DNA of 30,017 nucleotides from Mnemiopsis leidyi (Eukaryota > Ctenophora > Tentaculata > Lobata > Bolinopsidae), in assembly GCA_000226015.1 (NCBI GenBank), contig JH152796.1, forward strand, positions 44,830-74,846, in the 5' to 3' direction. This document shows positions 24,901-30,017 of the stretch, piece after piece (the first letter of the stretch is position 1; every line of letters starts with the position of its first letter). A model generated the notes under the pieces. The model ran no database searches, was not told the origin of the DNA, and saw only the letters and a list, made by a program, of their open reading frames with translations. The position numbers and the translations under genes were made by a program.

Positions 24901-25721
24901 GTTCTTGTTCACCGCAACTTTGGTACCTCCAACTAGCCGGAAGAAGTTTCTGTATTCTTGTTTCAGATTCCGAGTAGCAGAGTTTCACATTCAGTAAATG
25001 ATGACTGAATTGATATTGTCAAGTGATACAAAAAGTGCTTTGATTCTTTAGCATTGACTTTAAAGCACATCAGGCGTCTGTTCTTAAAATTAACCATCTT
25101 TAACTCTGAGCATTTATGATCATTCGGTTTTGTTTGCTTTAGACATTCACTGGAAAAATATAAATTATCACAGAACCAGCTACATGTTTTCTTCAAATCT
25201 AACTTTAGCTTATTAAAAGCGGTTTAAAGTAATTGACTCTAGCAATTAGAATTAGATTTTTTGAAAAATTATTCGATAATATTTTAGGGGCTTTTCCCTC
25301 ACATAACATAAGTTCAGCCTGGGTTCACACCTAAAAACCAAATATGTAGGTGTTGTTGTGAACAACTACACTTTTTTAGCCATCTTACTCCAGATTGTCT
25401 CTTTTACTTCGGAATGATCATTTAGGTAATGGACTGAAAACGGATTTTAGACTTGAACCTTTGTAATGAATAAGAATACAATCTAACATTACATTGTGTA
25501 ATCAAGAGTAATATTTGCAAATCTTATATACAAATCTTGCAAATCTCGATATGTTATACCTCGACGTGCTTGTGACTATGAGAACATGCCCATCTGCTCT
25601 CCTACAGTCCTGCTATCATTTCAGGAATAAGTGGAAGATGGGAATACGACGAGTCAACTCACTCCCTCAGCCCGCTGGAGGATTGTCTCTTCCAATCATC
25701 TCCCAGCCAGCTACCGAGTGA
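12925..25721 (+). CDS. Unrecognised 579-residue basic coiled-coil protein, 14 exons
   Basis: Exons: 12925-12983, 13486-13618, 19499-19640, 19882-19988, 20320-20397, 21029-21182, 21406-21564, 21784-21928, 22222-22327, 22533-22697, 22920-23028, 23373-23524, 23694-23827, 25625-25721 (TGA). Every junction is GT/AG and phase-matched; the total is 1740 nt. The start is the first ATG after an in-frame TAG at 12898-12900. Residues 21-112 are strongly basic (KRKKAKLLKKLKEQ, RDRRRPRKS, KRRR: NLS-like). About 100-147 is a predicted coiled coil. 148-173 is an acidic Ser/Asp linker. 174-360 is Ser/Pro-rich and probably disordered. 362-416 holds YHTNWREREKRGD and several SP sites. 454-548 is helical (QLLRQFAALCNCKYL, ERRQAYIDTLLENV). 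The N- and C-termini carry similar LPPIS and LPIIS motifs. There is no signal peptide or membrane segment. A nuclear or cytoskeletal scaffold is possible. The exon 9 and exon 13 starts have alternatives. An AATAAA lies at 26244. Confidence 0.82.
13619..14530. other. Start of intron 2 of the 14-exon gene
   Basis: No exon supported. It contains a 22-bp tandem duplication around 14028-14078 (TTAATAATACTTCCACTTTC-type unit) and little else. The open frame at 13986-14258 has no splice borders and reads through the duplication. Confidence 0.45.
14531..14655. repeat. Three-copy 39-bp tandem repeat
   Basis: Purine-rich unit (ATACTCCAATAGCAAAAAGG...), with copies anchored at 14546, 14585 and 14624, exactly 39 bp apart. 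Confidence 0.8.
14751..14857. repeat. Two-copy 55-bp tandem repeat
   Basis: Copies begin TCTACAGTAAAAT at 14751 and 14806 and share the GCAGAGAATAGGA core. Confidence 0.75.
14949..15042. mobile_element. Truncated copy of a PIF/Harbinger-like MITE, running into a sequence gap
   Basis: The left terminal repeat GGGGTCGTTCACATATGACG preceded by TAA, then the C-run and the TCATCATTCGTCATCATGAC subterminal motif, matches the left end of the complete element at 18258. It is cut off by 13 Ns at 15030-15042, and no right end is visible after the gap. Confidence 0.75.
15418..16224 (-). CDS. Small acidic/Ser-rich protein, nested antisense in intron 2 of the 14-exon gene
   Basis: Exon 1 runs from the ATG at 16224 to a consensus donor after 15791 (434 nt, phase 2). 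A matching acceptor (ctgcag) precedes exon 2 at 15493-15418, which adds 24 residues after the split codon's partner base and ends in TAG. The total is 169 residues. The N-terminus is very acidic (MEQEHEEDFMEEYHNYND, then EEESDSDLFSD), residues 40-65 are Ser/Thr-rich, and the C-terminal half is basic/aromatic (ICRRRFSS, MVDWGFFRLECRR, KGWLRFLNEC). It has no signal peptide or membrane segment, and I do not recognise the family. A minus-strand AATAAA at 15175-15170 is about 245 nt past the stop. Exon 1 is well supported by its composition; exon 2 rests on phase and splice sites only. Confidence 0.55.
16309..16409. repeat. Degenerate TTGTATTGTAC minisatellite
   Basis: About nine loosely conserved 10-11-bp units, rich in TTGTA, just upstream of the nested gene and abutting the pogo-like end at 16410. 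Confidence 0.8.
16410..16570. mobile_element. Pogo/Tigger-like transposon end
   Basis: Starts CAGTAAAACCCCGATTTACC directly after a TA dinucleotide. This is the form typical of the terminal repeats of pogo/Tigger (Tc1/mariner superfamily) elements, which duplicate TA. Two subterminal direct repeats (TTTACCGGGCC ... CCCTGTCTCCC) lie about 120 bp apart. No opposite TIR or transposase was found, so this is a solo end or degraded MITE. Confidence 0.55.
16631..16811. repeat. Copy 1 of a diverged ~180-bp block
   Basis: Shares in order TAGTTCC, CTAATTC, GTGTATCA, AATACATATTATGTTTCAT, GAGCTCTCGTTT and GCTGCACTGCAGT...GCAAGTTGATT with the blocks at 17585 and 17881. Confidence 0.7.
16860..17022. repeat. 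11-bp minisatellite with a 33-bp higher-order period
   Basis: About 14 units of AAGAACCACTT, AAGAACCGCCT and AAAAACCACTT. The three variants recur in the same order in the middle, so the local higher-order unit is 33 bp. Confidence 0.85.
17130..17163. repeat. Perfect 15-bp inverted repeat (hairpin)
   Basis: CATATTTTATAGTTC at 17130-17144 and its exact reverse complement at 17149-17163, separated by 4 bases. Any transcript across it could form a 15-bp stem; on DNA it could extrude as a cruciform. Confidence 0.85.
17318..17440. repeat. 21-bp tandem repeat
   Basis: About five to six copies of AATGTACATACAAACACACA(C). Because 21 is a multiple of 3, the minus strand reads as an open heptad repeat (VCVCMYI). 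That is a repeat artefact, as there is no exon context. Confidence 0.9.
17585..17782. repeat. Copy 2 of the diverged ~180-bp block
   Basis: Begins TAGTTCCTATCTAATTTCGT and ends CGCTGCACTGCAGTCTACAA, colinear with the blocks at 16631 and 17881. Confidence 0.7.
17881..18070. repeat. Copy 3 of the diverged ~180-bp block
   Basis: Begins TAGTTTCTATCTAATTCCTT and ends TGCACTGTAGTCCGCAAGTC, colinear with copies 1 and 2. Copies 2 and 3 are separated only by a C/T-rich stretch. Confidence 0.7.
18258..18645. mobile_element. Complete 388-bp MITE, PIF/Harbinger-like
   Basis: Terminal inverted repeats GGGGTCGTTCACATATGACG and CGTCATATGTGAACGACCCC bound the element. Both flanks carry TAA (18255-18257 and 18646-18648), a 3-bp duplication as expected for PIF/Harbinger transposition (TWA targets). 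The interior is non-coding, so it is non-autonomous. Both subterminal regions carry GTCATCAT-type motifs. Confidence 0.85.
18711..18741. repeat. Short CAATAGGTT tandem repeat
   Basis: Three units of (T)CAATAGGTT in a row. Confidence 0.8.
20206..20332 (+). repeat. Triplicated 43-bp 3' splice site before exon 5
   Basis: Three copies of a unit containing AAAACTCCTCTAG followed by GTATCTGATGA, with AGs ending at 20233, 20276 and 20319. The last is the acceptor of exon 5. The first two would splice into GTATCTGATGAG...GAGTAA and hit a stop at the eighth codon. Confidence 0.85.
20524..20680. repeat. Four-copy ~39-45-bp repeat in intron 5
   Basis: Units share TTCATGTTGCTATATGTCCA and are anchored at 20535, 20574, 20619 and 20662. 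The spacing varies (39, 45 and 43 bp). Confidence 0.8.
21190..21337 (+). repeat. Array of pyrimidine-tract plus AG units in intron 6
   Basis: About five units of the type ACTTTTCTCCCTTTTTTCG followed by TACAG or CACAG, immediately after the exon 6 donor (21183). Each unit looks like a polypyrimidine tract plus acceptor. The real acceptor of exon 7 is further on at 21405. Confidence 0.75.
22755..22925 (+). repeat. Duplicated 3' splice region before exon 11
   Basis: GATTATTCTGTAGGTTCCAG and neighbouring bases occur twice, with AGs ending at 22837 and 22919 (82 bp apart). A second motif, GGAACTAATAAAGTTTA, is also repeated (22761 and 22841). The first acceptor would read ACA GGA ACT AAT AAA GTT TAG, a stop at codon 7; only the second continues the protein. 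Confidence 0.75.
23148..23380 (+). repeat. Six tandem 39-bp 3' splice sites before exon 12
   Basis: Units of TTCTAACGAAAACTTAACC followed by AACC(C/T)T(C/T)AGAAATG, with AGs ending at 23177, 23216, 23255, 23294, 23333 and 23372. The period is exactly 39 throughout. Each unit carries a branch-point-like CTTAAC and an acceptor. The first five acceptors run into TTC TAA within five codons; the sixth opens exon 12. Confidence 0.9.
23828..24189. other. First part of intron 13, nothing recognised
   Basis: No exon or repeat is supported here. The open frame at 23855-24046 lacks splice borders. Confidence 0.4.
24190..24500. repeat. Palindromic CACCATGGTG satellite-like array
   Basis: Thirteen copies of the 10-bp palindrome CACCATGGTG in a 16-bp subunit (CACCATGGTGCAACAT), organised into a 48-bp higher-order unit separated by ATATCTCATCATACTTTAAC spacers. 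It lies in intron 13. Open frames in all directions are repeat artefacts. Confidence 0.9.
24501..25624. other. Remainder of intron 13, nothing recognised
   Basis: AT-rich sequence without a phased exon. The Cys-containing minus-strand frame at 24963-25196 has no credible splice or start context. Confidence 0.4.
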
Positions 25722-27184
25722 AAAAACCTCTTGTTCGCAGCAAAATCCCTCTAGTTTTAAACCCATGTAGCGGATCTTCAATAGTTGATAAAGACCAAGT
25801 TCGTTGTGTCAGCAGCCAGTGTTGACAGCCAGTGTTGTCAGTTGCAGTGTTGGAAGGTAAAAAAGTAAAAAGCATATCACAAGGACCTTTAGGGTTGATT
25901 TGTTGTTCAGCAGTTTATTGAAAATTAAGAAAGATTTGCTGCTCAGCTGTGTTGTGGAAATCAAGAAAGATCGTGCGATCTCAAAAAGAGTGTCCGAAAA
26001 CTAAGCACGGGTAATCAGCGAGGGCAATCAAGTTAAAGTTGAAATTAGAAGAAAGAAGATCCCGCTTGGTTCAACCGTTCATTGTTGCTGCGCTTTGTGA
26101 TCAAACATTTCTACGTTTTTCTGAAAAGTTCCCGTTTTATCCTTTGAACGATGAAATTCAGAATAGTCAGAATGTTATTGTGAAAGTAACCTGATTTGGC
26201 TGAAACTGAATGTGAGTGACGACTTATATTTTCAAAATAATGAAATAAAAATTGACCGGTGGCCTATTTCAGCAACTAAGCAACTAAATAGACTGTCCAA
26301 CCAACGAACGGTTAAAGCGGTGTCACTGTGTCACTGTCAGGACCTACTTTAAGTTACAGATCAAGATGCAGCAATCAGTGACCCTAAACCTAAATGATGT
26401 TTCACTTTCAGCCATTCCGCGACAAATCACTGAGTTTGCTTTGAAGAATTTTACGATAATTCATGTTTTTTGTTTTGTACATTCTTGATAGGCCTTAGAT
26501 AGGATTGAATGGAAAAAGTTAGAAGATGAATAGAAAGCGCTTTCTTATCTTTTTTTCGTGTTCTGATATCTATAAAGTACCTAGGATGCTCTTGTAAAGA
26601 GATATTTCGTACTTTTAAAGATTCTTACTACTTACTACTACATTCTTGAATGTTGAAGAGGGGTCCTTATAGTTATCAGTATCACGATACAGAGTTCGAG
26701 TTTTAACGGTTACCTTCTAGAACTGGAAGGACTTAAAAAACATATGCGACTGTTAAAACTTCTGCTGTAGAGTGGAGCATGGAGTAATAATAAATATCAA
26801 ATAATATAAATTACCATAGCCAATAAATTGGTTGCTCCCTTTACATTGACCGGGGAGAGTCTCTTGGCTTTTCTTTCTTAAAATAAAGTGATATTTGGAT
26901 TAAGTCCGGGGTAAAAATTAACGTTAACTTTTCAACTTTCTCTCGATCGCTTGCTTTTGAGTTTTTTTTGCCTGGGGACCTCAGTCTTTGTTGCTTTTGA
27001 GGGAAACGTTGTCGCGGTGATACCCGACTCTACCGTTTCGTTAGAAATAGAACGGTAAACGGATAATTAATCTCGTCAAGGCAAACGTAGAGATAGCCGG
27101 GCAGTGCCCAGTAAAGTTTTTCTCGCTAATTTTCGGCAAGTTTATGTCTTTTCAATGTTATTCATTTGCAAAAATTAGCTACCG
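25722..27184. other. 3' flank and intergenic spacer
   Basis: No exon found. An AATAAA at 26244-26249 is the best plus-strand polyadenylation candidate for the 14-exon gene, about 520 nt past its stop. Confidence 0.4.
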
Positions 27185-27239
27185 TAATTTTGATTCATCT
27201 TCGTTGCTTTGCGTTGACGAGATGATATCCGTCTCGCGA

Positions 27240-28237
27240 GGAGAGCAGAAAACTGCGAGCCGCGCGCGGGTCGGGTAACATCTCGACAATGCCTTGAATT
27301 GCGTTGCGGCCCATTTTCAATTTTCAAATTAGATTTTTAATTACAAATTACGATGTGCGCAGGTTCGCTACCGCGCGCTTCGCGGCAGCAGGTCAGGCAA
27401 CGTCTGACAACATCTTCGTACTAACTGGTTCATTCAAACGGTCCATTATCTTATATCACTCCTTTTCGATGTGAAATGGTGAATGGATATTGCAGAATTT
27501 AAAAGACGGTCACGCTACACCCAATGTTTGCCTGGCCTGCTGCCACGAAGCGGCAGCCCCCGCGCGGCGCGGCCGCAACGCAAGGCAAGTGACGCGCGTA
27601 GCGTGCGGTTGTCAGACGTTGCCTAACCTGCTGACCTGGGCCGCAACGGCGCAACGCAAAGCAAGCGTGCGCGGCGCGGCCGCAACGCAAGGCAAGTCAC
27701 GCGTTGTACAGCGTAGCGTTGTACAGCGTAGCGTTGTACAGCGTAGCGTTGTACAGCGTAGCGTGAGAAATTTAAGCACCTGGTTAGGTGAAACCTGGAC
27801 TAATGATTTTATTCAAAGGCTTTTGATAAAGTGAATCACAAGCTTTTATCCATGAATTTGCTGAGCCACTATACAACATAGCCCTGTAGCTCGAGCTAGA
27901 GCTCCGCGTGCGCTACCCTATTGAGATTGTCGAGGTGTTACCCGACCCGCGCGCGGCTCGCAGTTTCCTGCTCTCCTGGCGTTAGACGCGCATCGCCCGT
28001 TGAACTGTATCCTGCGGAAATTTTTTATGCTATCGACTACACTACTCGGTAGTGTGAAGATTAATTTACGAATGCAAAGCACTGTCACCTAACCAGGTGC
28101 TTACAGCTCTAACTTTTTTGTTTTCTACACTGTCATTTTTGACACTTCTTTATAAGAATGTGGGGATTTGAAGCAGTCAGGACATAGCCAATTTACTTAA
28201 CGGACGATGCGCGTCTAGAATTTCTTCGAAATTCTAG
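27240..28237. repeat. GC-rich fold-back cluster of nested inverted repeats
   Basis: Inverted pairs: 27240-27290 with 27926-27976 (51 bp, two mismatches); 27386-27411 with 27608-27633 (26 bp, one mismatch); 27773-27790 with 28086-28103 (18 bp, perfect); 27985-28001 with 28199-28215 (17 bp, one mismatch). There is also a 9-bp hairpin at 28215-28237. A GC-rich direct repeat (GGCGCGGCCGCAACGCAAGG core) occurs near 27565 and 27674. The GC content is far above the surroundings. It has no transposase, so a fold-back or non-autonomous repeat is the likeliest reading. Confidence 0.7.
27703..27764. repeat. Four-copy 15-bp tandem repeat
   Basis: GTTGTACAGCGTAGC repeated four times inside the fold-back cluster. 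The length is a multiple of 3, giving a spurious VVQRS peptide repeat. Confidence 0.9.
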
Positions 28238-28380
28238 GCCAGAAATGCGTGAGAGCGTGTGATGGCCGCGAAAGTAGAATATCAACCTACAACAATTTAC
28301 AAGTAATCTCCCCATTTCTTCAGTCAGACCTTTAAGTTCTAAACAACCATAGTGCCAAAACTTCTCACACTTACACTCAC

Positions 28381-28499
28381 TTGCAGGGACAACGACATTT
28401 GTAGTCGAAAGAGGACTTTTCTGGACTCTTCACAACCTTGTTCCTCGTTGCTTCTGCTTTCTTATCGGTCATCGTCTTCTTGTCATTCAAATCGTTCAT
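28381..28499 (-). CDS. Candidate first coding exon of a minus-strand gene (partial)
   Basis: The ATG at 28499 opens 39 codons plus two bases, ending at a strong donor (CTGCAA/gtgagtg). The peptide is Lys-rich (MNDLNDKKTMTDKKAEATRN) and then turns Cys-rich at the junction (DYKCRCPC). It has no signal peptide. No phase-matched downstream exon was found between here and 25700, so the gene may extend through the fold-back cluster or be a chance match. Family unknown. Confidence 0.35.
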
Positions 28500-28699
28500 A
28501 CCTCAAATTATTTGTATAATAGTAATGTTGAAATTATTCAAACAATAAAGAAGACCTTGGCGGAAAATAAAACAACTATCATGAGAAATAGGAAAAGAAG
28601 GACAGTTGCTGAAAAAGAATTAAATAATTTTTAGAGCAATTGTGTGTCAGTATTAAACTAATTATCATTCAAATCTTATATCTGTTTAAATGGTGATTC

Positions 28700-29175
28700 T
28701 AGGACACTTTACTGAAGCGGAGTCTTGTCCGAAACCGAATTATCAGTTTTCGGACAACATACTATTAAGCGGACTCTCATGCGAATTCGTGTTACAATTT
28801 CCAACTACTTTGTCAAATAGCTTTCAGTTTTCGGACAAAAGTCCGTTTCAGACAACGGTCTCGTTACCGTCTCACGTGCCTGAAGTCCGAGCAGTCCCTC
28901 ACTGACCTGAAGTATCCAGACGTTGTATGGTCTGCTGCGGTGAACCAGCCCCGCCCACGTAATACGACCCTTCCATGCTCACTTCACCTGACTTTATGCT
29001 TACATCATACCAAACCATATTTAAATGATAAACAATTAAAACGTGAGACATGTTCAGACAAGAGTCCAATTTAGTCAAGCGTTCAATTTGGACATGACAG
29101 TCCATTTTTTTCGAAACACGAATCGGACAACAGTCTGGTCAGTTTCAGACAAGAGTCCACCTTGGACAACAAATT
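28700..29175. repeat. Dispersed GGACAA / AGTCC motif cluster
   Basis: The paired words (C/T)(A/G)GACAA and AGTCC(G/A) recur irregularly: TTCGGACAA near 28750 and 28832, AGTCCG at about 28840, TTCAGACAAGAGTCCA near 29053 and 29146, and GGACAACAGTC near 29127. There is no fixed period. Confidence 0.5.
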
Positions 29176-29330
29176 CATTGACGTGGAACCATATCCTCAA
29201 ACCAGAATTGAGATACCACACTCTTATCTAACAGGAATTTAGACAGACCACTGTTTTTGAGCAGTTTCTCCTAGTTCAACCACTCAATCAGAAGCCTTCA
29301 TCACTGAAAACTTTCTCCTGTCCCCTACAG

Positions 29331-29563
29331 TTAATAATTATAAAATGATGCCGAGGAAGGATAACTTCGTTTTTTTCAACAGTGTTATAATAGACAAAGA
29401 TTTCTCAACGAAAAATAACCTGAAAGACTTGGAGGAGCTAAACTGGATAGCTACGAGACTTACTGTGTCTGCCCGAGAATCATCCAGCAGAGTAACTACA
29501 GTTTACCATCTCGACCAAGTTGCTGCAGGACTGACCTCTTCTAAGAAGCCAAGGACCTCTTAA
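29331..29563 (+). CDS. Candidate terminal exon of an unidentified plus-strand gene
   Basis: A strong acceptor (ctgtcccctacag) precedes an open frame running to TAA/TAG-type termination at 29563. The peptide has normal composition (MMPRKDNFVFFNSVIIDKDF, then LEELNWIATRLTVSARESSS, YHLDQVAAGL). The first in-frame ATG is at 29345, so this could also be the whole coding region of a gene with a spliced 5' leader. No upstream exon was joined to it. Family not recognised. Confidence 0.4.
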
Positions 29564-29978
29564 AGCTACTTGTTGGTTTTAAGAATCGCTCATTAACTCT
29601 CGACTTCCTGAGTATAAGTTCGCTAAGGCAGTGAGGCCCAGTTCTTTGCCTGCTCTCTCCGTGTTTTCAGTTTAATTGGCTGTTGTTTTGAGGCGTGCAG
29701 GATTAAACTTTGACACCGACTTGCGTCCATTAATTTGTCGCTTGAACTCAACAAGATGAATTGATTGGGAACCCAATTAAGTTCTCGCACTACCCCGTCG
29801 TGCTTGTTGAGTTGCCCTGTTATCAAGTAAACTTTCACCGGTGGAATTCCATTGGTGGAAGTGTCGGTGTCACGTGAGATTGAACTTCAATCAAGTGACT
29901 TAGCAGGCAGGAGGTTAGTGGGGCCTGAGGTTGTGGGGCACGGTGTCGTGGGGCACGACATCACCGGGGCATTATCTC

Positions 29979-30017
29979 TTCAGGAAAAGTCAAATTTTTT
30001 TCAGGAAAAGTCAAATT
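29979..30017. repeat. Direct repeat at the right edge
   Basis: TTCAGGAAAAGTCAAATT occurs at 29979-29996 and again at 30000-30017. It may continue beyond the window. Confidence 0.8.

Noticed and set aside
24963..25196. Cys-containing minus-strand frame
   Set aside because: Spacing of the cysteines matches no domain I know, and splice sites are absent.
27490..27834. 114-residue Arg/Ala-rich protein
   Set aside because: It spans direct and inverted repeats plus a 15-bp tandem array, and the opposite strand is open too; GC-rich composition explains the open frame.
1..30017. tRNA, rRNA, CRISPR, operon or prophage features
   Set aside because: None seen: no tRNA-like T-loop with matching stems, and no array of spaced identical repeats. 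The spliced genes show that this is eukaryotic DNA.

Overview
The window is animal (metazoan) nuclear DNA. It is AT-rich, with short phased exons bounded by consensus GT/AG splice sites, extracellular-matrix domains typical of animals (TIL, thyroglobulin type-1, von Willebrand D), MITE-type transposons and many minisatellites. It has one 13-base run of N. The species cannot be read from the sequence. An invertebrate with compact intron-rich genes fits, and a cnidarian-type genome is a guess. All gene models were assembled by eye from splice signals and codon phase, without transcript support.

Layout. (1) At 1-6579, + strand, lies the 3' part of a secreted mosaic gene. Eleven phase-consistent exons (604-6579) encode 400 residues with TIL, thyroglobulin type-1 and vWD domains and a short C8-like tail; its 5' end is off the window or unresolved. 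(2) Nested antisense in one intron of that gene (3494-4989, - strand) is a complete three-exon gene for a 306-residue secreted protein with Lys/Gly-rich ends. (3) 6580-12924 is intergenic, with an eroded coding relic at about 6970-7613 (- strand). (4) 12925-25721, + strand, is a complete 14-exon gene for a 579-residue basic, coiled-coil, low-complexity protein that I do not recognise. Intron 2 (5.9 kb) holds a second antisense nested gene (15418-16224), two copies of a PIF/Harbinger-like MITE, a pogo-like transposon end, and several tandem arrays. (5) 25722-30017 holds a GC-rich fold-back repeat cluster (27240-28237), a candidate - strand first exon (28381-28499) and a candidate + strand terminal exon (29331-29563).

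Most unusual feature: in the 14-exon gene the 3' splice site itself has been tandemly reiterated in three introns (six copies at 39 bp before exon 12, three at 43 bp before exon 5, two at 82 bp before exon 11). Every upstream decoy acceptor leads to an in-frame stop within 4-8 codons, and only the most downstream copy continues the reading frame. A fourth intron carries an array of pyrimidine-tract plus AG units. This could be a poison-acceptor regulatory arrangement, or a by-product of minisatellite growth at splice sites.

The two host/nested gene pairs share introns in opposite orientation. Nothing else in the sequence ties the genes into one pathway.
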